A stretch of 64,000 nt of DNA, taken from NCBI GenBank assembly GCA_014904985.1, contig MU128959.1, positions 9,080 through 73,079 on the forward strand. Direction: 5' to 3'. Shown here one piece after another: positions 12,711-23,301 of this stretch (position 1 is its first letter; each line of letters starts with the position of its first letter). The position numbers and the translations under genes were made by a program. The notes under the pieces were generated by a model. The model ran no database searches. It saw only the letters and a program-made list of their open reading frames with translations, and was not told the DNA's origin. This DNA comes from Hydnum rufescens UP504. Its lineage: Eukaryota > Basidiomycota > Agaricomycetes > Cantharellales > Hydnaceae.

Positions 12711-13380
12711 TCAACCACTGTCTACTACTGTCTACCATTCTGCTTATAATCTAAAAGAACAGTCTATCTAAAGCCATCTGGAGCTAAGTCATCTTCAAGG
12801 TTGTTGAGACCAAGCTACTGGAAGCCATCTATGCGAAATACTGAAGCCAAGGATAGTTGCAGAACCTAAGATTAGAGTTGCTGGACATCCAAGGAAAAAG
12901 TAAGCATAACAAAATACAAGTCAGGAAAGAAAATAGAAGCATACTAACAAAACTAACCAAGCACTGACCATTCTATAACCCACAGATATCTGCATTTTGA
13001 CCAAGAGGACATAAACAAGGACACACAAATATCAGTAAATGAACAAACACAACATGAACACATTTAAACCTTTCTACAAGCATCCCCCACATATAAGCCT
13101 TCCTATAAGCATCTATGATATATCATTGACTATAGCTAGTCCATATCACATTCCATTCTCCAATAAACACATACACATCTTGCAGAGAGTGATCAACCAT
13201 TGAAGTGAACCAACCCATTAGAATAAACAGAAACACAGTCTCCCATCTACACACTGGCTGAACCAGATTTTGATTTGACAGTCATCAGAGCTCCCAACCC
13301 TTCTTCTATACCGCAATTGCTGGAAAGTTTTTTTTTTGTGCAACACCACCACCACCATCTACTGAGAGCCCAGGAGCAGT
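12711..13380. other. Gene-free stretch downstream of the promoter-like repeat
   Basis: No convincing coding frame is present. The sequence continues AT-rich and CpG-poor and could be the transcribed part of the element whose promoter lies at 12390-12710. A poly-T run occurs at 13329-13337. Confidence 0.4.
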
Positions 13381-13412
13381 CACCACACCCCAGTATAGAC
13401 TGGGGTGTGGTG
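13381..13412. repeat. Perfect hairpin 1 (14-bp arms, 4-nt loop)
   Basis: Arms CACCACACCCCAGT and ACTGGGGTGTGGTG pair perfectly around the loop ATAG. It is the first of three strong inverted repeats within 300 bp. Confidence 0.9.
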
Positions 13413-13444
13413 CTTAGGTATGTTGCTATTTTTATAGCTACTTT

Positions 13445-13483
13445 AGTGCAAAAAGAGCAGCCTCTGGCTGCTCTTTTTGCACT
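13445..13483. repeat. Perfect hairpin 2 (18-bp arms, 3-nt loop)
   Basis: AGTGCAAAAAGAGCAGCC is followed by TCT and its exact complement. The three-base loop and perfect arms are unusual for random decayed repeat DNA. Confidence 0.92.
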
Positions 13484-13579
13484 CCTCTTGATTTTTTTCA
13501 CTAACCCACCATCTTCCCATTATAGAATCCCCCCAGGTCCTCCCCACTCCCCAGGGGCCTCCACCCCCTCCAGCACCTC

Positions 13580-13683
13580 CCAGGACCCCCTTGTGTGGCA
13601 TGGGGGAGGTAGTATGAACAGAGCCAGCCTAAGGGCCAGCATTGTTCATGCTACCTCCCCCATGCCACACAAGGGGGTCCTGG
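13580..13683. repeat. Long hairpin 3 (41-bp arms, 22-nt loop)
   Basis: Arms 13580-13620 and 13643-13683 are complementary except for one position that would be a G-U pair in RNA. The right arm ends about 37 bp before the solo LTR at 13721. No coding frame explains the conservation of the arms. Confidence 0.92.
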
Positions 13684-13720
13684 AAGCATCTTTTCTGGGT
13701 ATTCATGCAGCCCCCACCCC

Positions 13721-15352
13721 TGTCAGGGTGACACTGCTGTTGAAGCCACAAACTGAAAGAGGAAAGAGATTAATTAACCACACACTACCACAGTGGGAAT
13801 CCTGAGTATACACCACACAACAAGGGACACACAAGTCTCACACCTATCACAGTGGGAATCCTGAGAGATCAAAACTGGTGATCCCCCAACTGCGAAGGGC
13901 TATAAATACTATTTCCTGCACACAGCCACCAGCCTTCCAGAGCCTTCCACCATCTTCCATAACCTTCCGGATCCTCCTAGAGTGCTGGCTCCACAGCCCA
14001 TCAGTCAGCCTCCACAGCCACCATCACTAAGCCTCACTAAGCTGATGCAGCCATGTTATGAATAGGGATGCCTAGGTTTGGTTTTGGTTCGGTTTTTGCC
14101 AATTTGGGCAAAACCTAAACCAGACCTGAACCTGAAATCACCCATGAGGGCAAAACCTGAACCTGACCTGAGGTTTGGTTCCAGAGTGGTTTGGTTTGGG
14201 TTTAAACCAGGTTTAAACCTGAAACCTGAGATATAGGAGAAGCAAAACATTTTAGTAAGTACTACAGCCTATCTGGACTCTCTGTGTGATTCTTTACATT
14301 GACCACTTCCTTTGCATCCCATTTTCCATTCATATCTCATTCACACCCCTCCTTCACATCAATTTTCTGCTTACATATCTCCAGGGGATGGAACTTAGCT
14401 AACTAAATTGTGTCATGTGACCCTAGACTGAGTTACAGTAACCTGTGCAAATCTCCATATTTGATCCCAGAGCCATGTGCTTTGTAACCTGCACAGATTA
14501 CCCCATTAGATTCCAGAGTCATGCAACTTTTGACTCTGAAATTACAGTACTGTGTGCAAATTGCTAGGTTTACTTCTGGAATTGAATGTATAGAAGGATG
14601 ATAATGATAATATGTGGAGAAATAAGGGTGAAAGTACATAGACTGGAAGGTACACCCTACCTTTCAGGTTCAGGTTTAAACCTGGGTTTGAACCAGGTTT
14701 TGGATTCAGGGCAAGGGCAAAACCTAAACCAGACCAGAGGAAAATTGAATGAAACCTGACCCCAATGGAACCAGACCTGGGTCTGGTTTAGGTTTAAACC
14801 CAGGTTCCCAAGGTTTAAACCAGACCAAAGGCATCCATAGTTATGAATCCTGTGCACATCTCCACATGGCTATGCCCCAACTTCCATATGTATCCCCCTT
14901 AGCATATGTACTTCCAAGGCAGTGTATGCCTGGGTACTCCAAAGGTGTCCAAAGTGTCAAAGGACTGTAATGATGTGGATGGAGTATGGATTGGGACAGG
15001 TGGTGTGGATTCAGGGACTGGGGGCAGAGGAGGAGGAGGGGAAGTCTGGATTGGCAACTCCATGGACTCACATGGGGAATGAGGGAATGACAGGTGCTGA
15101 CAAGGGCACCAATGCTGCCACTGGTTGACTACCCAGCCCATAGCCTGCTGGCTGAGGCCCAATAGAATGAGGGCAATAATAATAAGAGAAATGCCAATAA
15201 TGGCAAGGATGACAATAACCCCCTTAGTGAATGGAGGGAGATAGGAGATGAGAGCATTTGAAGAAGTAGGCGCCATATGATAGAGTCAATGAAGAATGAT
15301 ACTCTGATGGGTAAGTCCTTAGGCAGAAGCAAATGTCAATTTGATCCTGACA
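13721..15352. mobile_element. Solo LTR, copy 2, with 5-bp target duplication and a MITE inside
   Basis: The LTR begins TGTCAGG and ends CCTGACA, and is flanked directly by ACCCC on both sides (13716-13720 and 15353-15357), the 5-bp duplication expected of a gypsy-type integrase. It therefore arose by LTR-LTR recombination that removed the internal region. MITE C (14063-14839 plus its 8-bp duplication) interrupts it; without that the LTR is about 847 bp. Relative to copy 1, most differences are CG in copy 1 against TG or CA here. In minus orientation it carries a short frame starting MAPTSSNA with one membrane span. Confidence 0.85.
14063..14839 (-). mobile_element. hAT-like MITE, copy C (777 bp), inside the solo LTR
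   Basis: The 8-bp duplication GTTATGAA flanks it at 14055-14062 and 14840-14847; the uninterrupted LTR copy at 1031-1875 has GTTACAAA at the same place and so shows the empty site. Ends are TAGGGATGCC and GGCATCCATA. It has the same AACCTGA and TTTAAACC subterminal words as the other copies but a longer and more diverged middle, so it is either an older copy or a subfamily. Confidence 0.85.
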
Positions 15353-16089
15353 ACCCCTCTAGTTGATGGGGTGGGCTGGGCTGACCCCTCTCCTTGCATA
15401 ACTGGCACCAGAGGCACCAGTTATGCAATCTAAATTATATAATTATACAATCAATTAGGTAGTTGTAGTTATATAATATGTTCACTAGGTAGTATTAATT
15501 ATGTAATAAAATTACCTTATGGCCAAGGCTGTCATTGCACTTTTTTGAAGGCAAATCCAGCTATGTGTAGCTACACTGATTCATTCAATACTTGCCCATA
15601 GATGTAACTACACTAAATAAATCAGGTAGAAACCATGTAGCTACATCACTACCCTGAGGCACAGAACTGTAGCTCCACTAATAGTTGAATTAAAAAATGT
15701 AGCAACACTACCCCTGAGCTCCTGGGGGCTCTGCCCCCAGACCCCCAGTGGTGCTACACTGTAGGCTATGTAGCTACACTTATTTTTATACAAAAATCAA
15801 AATGTAGTGCCACAAAGATACACATTTAGTTCTACCTCATTAGGTTGACATCCAGACAGGACATAGTCAACCTAAGGAGGTTGCCAAAAATGGGGGGCCT
15901 GAGGTGGTGGGTGCATTCTGTGCACCCAAATCACAGCTTTTTAACACACCTACTTTCAGTGTTTTCTGAGAACTTCTGGCCACACTGTTCCTCATTGTCC
16001 CTCACCTTCCCTCACCACCACCAGGGATGCTCAAATATTTTCTGTTTCAAGCATTATTAGGCTTGTTTGATTCCTCTTACCACCCAACC
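15353..16089. repeat. Spacer with about 33-bp-periodic TGTAGCTACACT words
   Basis: Between 15566 and 15812 variants of TGTAGCTACACT start at about 15566, 15603, 15636, 15668, 15698, 15769 and 15803, a period of roughly 30-37 bp with one gap. The core TGTAGCTACA is itself palindromic. A hairpin with 12-bp arms (TTGCATAACTGG) lies near 15395-15430, and a GGGGGCTCTGCCCCC palindrome near 15724-15738. No gene is visible; the stretch may be another non-autonomous element. Confidence 0.5.
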
Positions 16090-18149
16090 TATGCATGCTG
16101 CGGTTCAGGTTTAAACCTGTGGAACCTGAGTTTAAACCTGAACCTGACCCAGGTCAGGTTCCATTGGGGTCAGGTTTCATTTCATTTTCTTCAGGTCAGG
16201 TTCAGGTTTTGCCCTTGCCCTGAATCCAAAAACCAGTCTGAAACCAGGTTTAAACCTGAACCTGAAAGGTAGGGTGTAGGTTCCATTCCATGTAAATTGA
16301 CCACTATTCTGGCACCAAATCTGGCAATTTACACATGTGACTATAGTTCTGGAGTCAGAAGTCACATGACTTGGCCATCAAATGAGGTAATTGGTGCAGG
16401 TCACAAGTCACATGACAGAATGTAGTGACTAAATACCATCTCCAGAAGATGTGTGAGCAATAAATTGAAGTGAAAGGGGGCTAGGAAGGAGATGTGGATT
16501 TAAAGCAGGATGTAAAGGGAGTGGCAGAGGCAGAGACTTGAGGAGAGGGTGTAGATATTCTGTAGTACCCCTGAAAATGTTGGCTTCCCTCATACCTCAG
16601 GTTTCAGGTTTAAACCAGGTTTAAACCTGAACCTGACCTGAATGAGACCAAACCTCAGGTCAGGTTCAGGTTTTGCCCTCATGGGTGATTTTGGAACCTG
16701 GTCAGGTTTAGGTTTTGCCCAAATTGGGCAAAACCTGACCAAAACCTGACTGTTGTTGGAGGGATAAATCCCTACACCATAGAATCCTCATCCTTGGCCC
16801 ATTTTCCCTATGAACGAATCAATTATATGTCACTGCGCTCATTTAATTATATCGCCATTCATTTATTCATGAAATCAATTGGATTCCTACCCTTTCCAAC
16901 CCATAATATTGCCTCATTCCTTTACCATGTCCACCAGTCAATTTATTGACTATCCGCCGGACTTCAACAGTCCTCATCAAAAAGGGGCAGTTTATGCCCT
17001 ACTTCAAGTCCATTTTCTTTGGACAAGGCAATTCAACTTGCCATCTTTCTTCAAGACTGGGTGACTTGCCTGCTCTTCCAAGTCATCCTACTGCCTTAAG
17101 GGCAACAGATTGTGATTATGTAACAATGTGGACTGGGCCTAGTTCCAATTCTGGACTCGCGGATTCGTCACATGATCCAGATAGGGGCTGCATTACTCTA
17201 AAGGAGTATTTTTCAAATTTCTCCATCATTTTTGATCGGATCGACTCGAAACGACCGCTCCCAGAAAGATACGAATCGTACCTATCGAACGGTACCAAAC
17301 ACGAAATGAACGGATCAAAAATGCGGTCCCTGTAACAATATCTTGCCATGATTCATACTCTGAAGGAGTATTTCTTGATTTTCGAAGCCAATTCTTATCG
17401 GATTCGTTCGCGAGTACCACTCCCTGAAAGCTGTTGAAAATGCACATTGAACGGTACCAAGGGCAAAACGAGCGGACACGAACTCCATTTTTCACAAGAC
17501 AACTCCCTCCCCATGACTCCCCCTTTGCTCCACCATTCAAAATAGCGAATTACTTCCAGCCCTCTTATGTCTGATGGAGAAGACCCTCAGGGTGACCTAT
17601 TCCACTTTTCCTTAAGGGAACTTGTCCAGGTTTGAAGGAGGAATAGCATGTAATGTGTCAATCTCCCCTTTTATCTTGAAATTGGAATATCTCCATCAGT
17701 TTTGAAGATTTTAACTTGATTTCTTTTTCTCTGTGTGTCCCTTAAGTCCGACTTTTTCACATTATATTGAATTGAAGTCTGTATTGTATATTAGGTGCAG
17801 CTAGCACACAAATTCATTAGTTCTCCCCCTCCCTCCAGTTTGAAGCTCCTTGAACAGCTGCTGGTCCCTGGGTGATTTCTCACTACAAAAAGCAAATTCT
17901 AACTACACTTTGACTAAGGTCTCAAGAAGAGATTCTTAGGGTGTGGTAATTTGACTGAAAGACACATTCTCACTTAATTGCTTGAGCTTTGTTGGCTCAC
18001 TGCAATTTCCCCTGTTCAAAAGACCTTCCCCCACTCGAACCTGAACATCCAGATTAGATCTGTGATCCCCTCTTTCGTCCCCAGCTCAACATCGTGGACA
18101 GTAGTTGGATTGGTTTTATAACCATCCTGCTTACACCATGGCAACCATA
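16090..18149 (+). mobile_element. hAT-like MITE, copy D, split by a 1.39-kb insertion
   Basis: The left part (16090-16750) starts TATGCATGCTGCGG and matches copy B in reverse almost base for base until CAAAACCTGAC at 16750. The missing end, CCATGGCAACCATA, reappears at 18136-18149, immediately after the 1.39-kb repeat. The flanks ACCCAACC on the left and CCCAAACC on the right look like an 8-bp duplication with a small change. The 1.39-kb repeat therefore landed about 13 bp from the MITE's right end. Confidence 0.75.
16751..18135. repeat. 1.39-kb long repeat, copy 2, inserted in MITE D
   Basis: This is the second copy of the repeat seen at 5717-7768, in the same orientation, starting TGTTGTTGGAGG and ending near CTTACAC. 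It retains many CG dinucleotides, for example in the two tandem modules at about 17226-17335 and 17390-17490, that are changed in copy 1. It is surrounded on both sides by MITE D, so its two ends are well constrained. A solo LTR is the simplest reading; no coding capacity is visible. Confidence 0.65.
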
Positions 18150-18589
18150 CCCAAACCTGTGCCCCTTTCTGGTGCTCTTTCAAATTCTTCCATCATTCCT
18201 TCCCTATGTACTAGTATATTCATGGTGAATCTATCATGCATGCCCCCCATTGAACTATACCTAGTCCACCCACCTGTATTTTGATGTGGTACACAATGCA
18301 CTATGTGATCTCTTTCATCTGATTGAGCCAAGCTACTGAGCTGTCAGCCTTAGTTGCACATAATGCACAGCCATGGGGTTGTACTGAATATTTGAGGAGT
18401 CCTTCATCTTCAGGCTGTTGACAATGGTTGATGTCAAATTTGATGTCAAACCCATCAATCTGAGGTCAAAATTCAGTTTTTGATCATCATTTGACATCAA
18501 CCCCAATTTCACCCTCTCTGGCCATGAAAATATGTCAAAATGGTACTCCTTTTGAGGTAAAGTCATATGGCTGACCAGCCTGCAGAGAG

Positions 18590-18850
18590 GAGATGATGGG
18601 GGGATACAGGAAATCTACCAGCTTTTATACCTTTCTGAAGGTGGCTGTGCATGGAGCAAGAACAAAAGAGTAATAAAGCTATGAGATCATAGTGGAGTAG
18701 AACAAAAGAGAAATAAAGAAATGATGTCATAATGCGGTCATAGCTGAGTCATCCCCAAAGTGTGATGTCATAGTGATGTCAATCATAAAGAGAACAAAAG
18801 AAATCATAGAGGGGGTGATGTCACCAATTTGCTGAGCATGGAACTGATGG
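18590..18850 (-). repeat. Inverted copy of the TGACATCA/TATA promoter-like repeat
   Basis: Read on the minus strand this matches 12390-12710, including the words GTTCTTGCTCCATGCACAGCC and a box at the TATA position that reads TATAAAAGC here. Four TGACATCA-type words are retained. It is the partner that shows the 12.4-kb segment is a dispersed repeat. Confidence 0.6.
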
Positions 18851-21259
18851 AGAAATTTGTTTAATACTGGAAATTCCAGATTTTGATAGTAAAACTGGTC
18901 TGGAGAGTGCAGTTTTGGTCCATTCAACTTGTGTTTGGTACCATTAGAAAGGTGTGAATCATAGCTTTCCAAGCATTATATGGGTGTACATTTCTGATCA
19001 AAACTGACAGAGTTATAGAATGAATTCAGTTTCCATGTGTAGCTGTAATTAATTTTGTAATTGGTCATGTGATCGTCCAAAGGCTGGAAGTGGTGTGATT
19101 TCACATTTTCTGATACTGGATGTTTTTATCCTCCACACTGCAAGCTGAAATTAAAGGTTCTGTGTCTCAGAAAGTGGATTTCTAAAGTACAAGAAGCTTT
19201 TTTTAAAGGAGAAACATGTAAGAAGTGGTCAGAACTAAGGGATGTGAATATATGAGTGAATTGTGTGCAAAGCAAAAAAGTGCAATAGGCTCCACCTTCT
19301 TGATCATCTTCCCTGATTTGTCTCTCAGGCCAAGCTTGATCTGAAGTTAAGCATGCTTGAGTCAGTATTCATGTTGTTGAAGATGGTTGTAGGCATGCTG
19401 AGCCTCATTATTCTTCTCCTCTAGTCTCTGGACCACTGCTTTTTTAGTGGTGCCATGGAGGTGAAGCTTCTCAAAATCTATAGAAGTCTGTTCCTTATAC
19501 TCATCCTTGGAGGGATGCTTAACAAATGCATCCATCAGCCCAATTACAGCATCACCAGACAACATAATAGAAATGAGCACAGGATGAGGGATTGTAGAGC
19601 AAGGATATTTCTTTTAAAAGTGGTGAGCATCTCTGCAATGTGATAGCAGTCTCCGGAGGCTTCCTGGGCAGTGTCATGCTCACCATGGGGCTTGGTCAGT
19701 AAAATTTTTGTCTTCATTAGTGTCACATGCCCTCAGACCCACCATTGTTACATTAACTCACATTGCTGTCATGTCACAAAAAATTTTTGTTGTTAGACTT
19801 CACATGCATACAGTATATCCTTCCTGCTATTTCACCCAAGCAACTAGGGCTCTCCAGTCTATTGAATATGCTCACACCTGCTTAGTCATCAGGGGAATAC
19901 CATTTACATCTGTAGCCTTTCACACTACTGGACCAAGAGTGTGCAGAGTTTAGGGAAGTGATGGCAGATGAAGGACCAAGAGCAGGAAAAGATGCAGCAA
20001 CATCCATGATGTGACTCATTTGTGGCCCTGCCAGAATGACTGAGAGGGGCAAGAGATTAGACGGATACCAGTCATATGCGCTACAGTATGCTGATGTATA
20101 TGTACTATAGACAGATAACTAGTACATGGAGTGGTGAAGGATGGGCAGAGTGACGACTCAGTAAGAACTATGGGGGGAGGGGGAGGGGGGGGGGGATGGG
20201 GGGAGCAAGAGAGAAGACTGATGGGAGAAGGTGCACTGGTGCCATGGACAAACTCTCAAAGTTCAATTGAATCGGGGACACCGGGTGGGCACGTGATGAA
20301 GTACCAAATTGGGTAGCACAGCCGTGGACACACAATCCCGTGATGTAAAAATGCTCTCTTACTTACGTAAGAGTCGGGGCCGCAGACTTCCAGTACTTAC
20401 ATAATCGGTAACGAACCGAAGGCTCCCTCACCAGGTACTGTGCCCCACACCACAATCTTGATCAAGTCGGCTCCGTCTGAAGAGTTCCGAAACCAGTTGC
20501 CCGAAGTCGGGCCCGAGCCAAGCCAAGTTGAACCCCAGCAACTGATAGATATCGGAAATGATATTGCGGATCTCGTAAACATCCCAGTCCCTCTCTTATG
20601 TAAACATAAGAGTCCGGGATGAGACATTAGCACTCAGCTGTGTGTAAGGTGTGTCAAGATTGGTTCAATTGCCACGACCTGGCAACTGACCACAGACACC
20701 TTGGGGCTGAAACAATGAAAGTACTTCTTATGTTAACGTTCCATTGGGGTTGTGTTTTTCGGCTGCTTCATCACTTGACGTTCCAGGGAAATATTGAACT
20801 CTAATTCGGAACCTCTCAACCCGAGAGAGTTTGGCTAGCTAGCCATTGTTACTGTAGGCCTAACACGACTCTATTCACACATAACTCGGCGTGGCACCTC
20901 TACCACCGAATCTTTGAGAATTTCCGCGAAATTTCAACCGGGGACTGGTTTGGTTCCACAATGGTCTTGGCACTGGATCCAATTTCCTCCAGGATTCGGT
21001 GCTCCTCCCACCAAGGCCCAAGGGGCCACTTATGCCTAAATCCAATAGATGGGCGGCTGATAGCCGTTATGAGATGTATTTGAAGAATGCTACATTGCGC
21101 ACTAGTGAGATCTCGGATATATCCGTAAACAAAGGAAATTCAAAAGCGGGAAAAACGAGGTCATTCGAATATCCGCTCCCTCTCACTCATCAATGTTGGT
21201 CGACAGCGTCCGAGATGAAGTGCGACGGGCTGCAGAGCTCGTGGGACGACAAGCCTCAG
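18851..21259. other. Gene-free transition from repeat block to genic region
   Basis: Decayed repeat sequence continues to roughly 20,000; a minus-strand frame at 19362-19726 has no motif I can name. From about 20,250 the base composition changes to the GC-richer, CpG-containing DNA of the gene region. A run of guanines interrupted by single A or T lies at about 20171-20210. A palindromic word, TCTTATGTAAACATAAGAG, occurs near 20594, and a related CTCTTATGTAAACGTAAGAG occurs near 1911. Confidence 0.5.
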
Positions 21260-21279
21260 GTTAGTTCACTTCCCTTATC

Positions 21280-22554
21280 TTGTCTGCAGCTCTGCCCAAT
21301 TGGCTTGAGGCACTGGACTGCTCGAGCGTGCGGGATCTCAATTTCAGCCTTGCCTGTTGCCTGTGTCCGTCTGGTGCAGGGAGCGGACCTTCGGACACTT
21401 CGCTAACGACCCCTTCTGTGACTGGACCGTCACCACGGACAACATCTTTACCGATAGGAAACACTTCCACTGCTCCTGAATCTGCGACACCTACTTCCAC
21501 ATCGATACCTTTGATCCCTACGTCGTCATCTACTTCACCGGATAGAGTAACATCGGTATCCACGACCCCGCCCACTTCTGTTACCTCTCCTTCAGTGTCC
21601 TCGCCCGCCTCGAGTGCGGCTGGCTCGCCCCCTTCGTCCAGCACCCCCGGTGTGACTCTGACTCAATCCACTAGTCCTGGAGCGAGTCTCTCCAGTGTTG
21701 CAAGTGTATCAAGCGTATCAAGCGTATCAAGCGTATCGACCGCATCAGCTTCGAGCTTGGCAGCCAGAAGCAGCAATGTTGTGGTATCGACTGTGTTTGT
21801 GAGCAACGGACAGACATTGACTTCAAGTGTGACTGTCCCCACGACGATCTCCCAAACTCGCTCTTCCAGTAGCAATACTGGTGCCATCGTTGGTGGTGCC
21901 GTCGGTGGAGTGGTAGGACTCGCCATCGTTTTCTTATTGCTGTTCTGCCTGTATCGTCGCAAAGTGGGTGCCTCTTCCGTTTTTGGGTCACGTCTGTATG
22001 GTGGCGATTTCCGCGATATGAAATTGACGCTGTGTTGCTCCTGTCCGTAGAAAACGAGCGAGTTCGACGGTGATTGGGATCCGGACCGTAACCTGGAGAG
22101 GCCTGGAACTCTACCTCAGATGGATCTAGATCTCACGGGGGCAGATGCCCAACCACGGCCGTTCGATCTGACCAGCACAGCGCCTTCGCACTATACGAAT
22201 TCATCGGGTGGTGCACTGCTTGCGGGTGGGGCGTACGGCGGGCGTGAGATGGCCCAGGCGGGGGCGCCGTCAGTCCTGTCGAGTGGATCGCGATACCCTG
22301 AATCGGACTATGGGCATGGTATTGGTGGGAGCTCGAGCGGTGGCGGGATGGGTGGGTTCAATGCCGCTTCACTTAAGCAGCGGGAGGCGCAGGGTACCGT
22401 GCATCCGGGGGTGGCTCCTGGTGTGTTTGGATTAGCGAATCCGGACGAAGCAGAGGAGGATGCCGCAGTTGTTGTTCATCGCGACGCTGGACGTTTGGCG
22501 GCAGGCCCAGAAATTCCGCCCACATACGATTCCATTCCGATTGAAGGGCGCTGA
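21280..22554 (+). CDS. Ser/Thr-rich single-pass membrane protein
   Basis: Two exons are clear. The first encodes a Cys-containing segment (LDCSSVRDLNFSLACCLC), then about 170 residues of Ser/Thr/Pro-rich stalk expected to be O-mannosylated, then a strong membrane span (GAIVGGAVGGVVGLAIVFLL) followed by YRRK. An 87-nt intron (21964-22050, GTGGGT...CGTAG) joins RRK to KTSEFDGDWDPDR. The Gly/Ser-rich cytoplasmic tail of about 165 residues ends at 22554 with PPTYDSIP, a PY-like motif. The layout is that of Mid2/SKG6-type cell-surface proteins of fungi, but I cannot name an orthologue. The true start and signal peptide were not found; an upstream exon around 21213-21259 is possible. The stalk contains a 9-bp tandem repeat (AGCGTATCA) at 21703-21739. 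Confidence 0.75.
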
Positions 22555-23301
22555 CCTGTGGATTCTTGATATCGAAAGTTTTTTTTTTTTTTTTCCTCCA
22601 AAGAATTAACGACCACGAATACATGTTATGCCTACGCCACCATGACCGGATCAGGCCGGCGATTGATGGACATGGAGTGTGGAGGACCACGCCGTATGTA
22701 GCTTAGGTGTGCAGGGTGCGTGGATGCGGCAAGGAGGGAGGAGAGGACTGGCATCGGCCCTCGGACTCTTTTGAGTACTGTACTGGATCCGAGTTGCTCT
22801 TCCATGTCGGGGTCCTGTAAATATGTTGGTTACCACCAGCAGTCGATTTCGTTTTTCTGTTGCTGTTGACCCCAGCCAGCGACCGACCCTCGCTGCTTCT
22901 AAACGATTCCCTTGATTCCCTTGATATCCTCTGCCACCGCCAACGAGGCAACGCTATCAATATCAGACTATTAGATCCCCCGCATCTCGCTATCTTTTTC
23001 ACGATTTCTTAACCACCCAGATTTATCTCCCTCCTCCTCTCGCCCTCTCCCTTAAACCTTGTCTTTCATAGATTTTGCTTTTCAATTGGAAAACACTGTA
23101 AGCCTTTTCCCAATCGAGTCTTCTCGCGTGAAGTACGCTCTCTTCAACTGGCGAGCATCCTGGCCCCTTACCCAGCCCACTCCAAAGGCTGTCTATTACA
23201 CCGTGCCGCTACCCTGAAACGCGCCGCCTAACTCCCTCTTTCCATCTTCCCTCTTCCTCTTGTCCCCTACTATCCGCTTGCCGTGGCACGCTCACACCCT
23301 G
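22555..23301 (+). promoter_or_regulatory. creA upstream region with pyrimidine-rich leader
   Basis: After a poly-T run at about 22578 the sequence becomes strongly C/T-rich on the plus strand between about 22980 and 23280, the pattern of a fungal core promoter and 5' leader. No gene is present. I do not see a clear TATA box. Confidence 0.4.

Noticed and set aside
15566..15812. CRISPR-like array
   Set aside because: The repeated word is only about 12 bp and degenerate, the spacers are AT-rich and irregular, there are no cas genes and the genome is fungal.
5717..18135. The two 1.37-1.39-kb repeats as the LTR pair of the copia relic
   Set aside because: The second copy is flanked on both sides by the same MITE, so it is an independent insertion, and the copia pol is separated from both copies by unrelated elements.
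20171..20210. Telomere-like repeat
   Set aside because: The G-rich run lacks any TTAGGG unit and sits between two non-telomeric regions.
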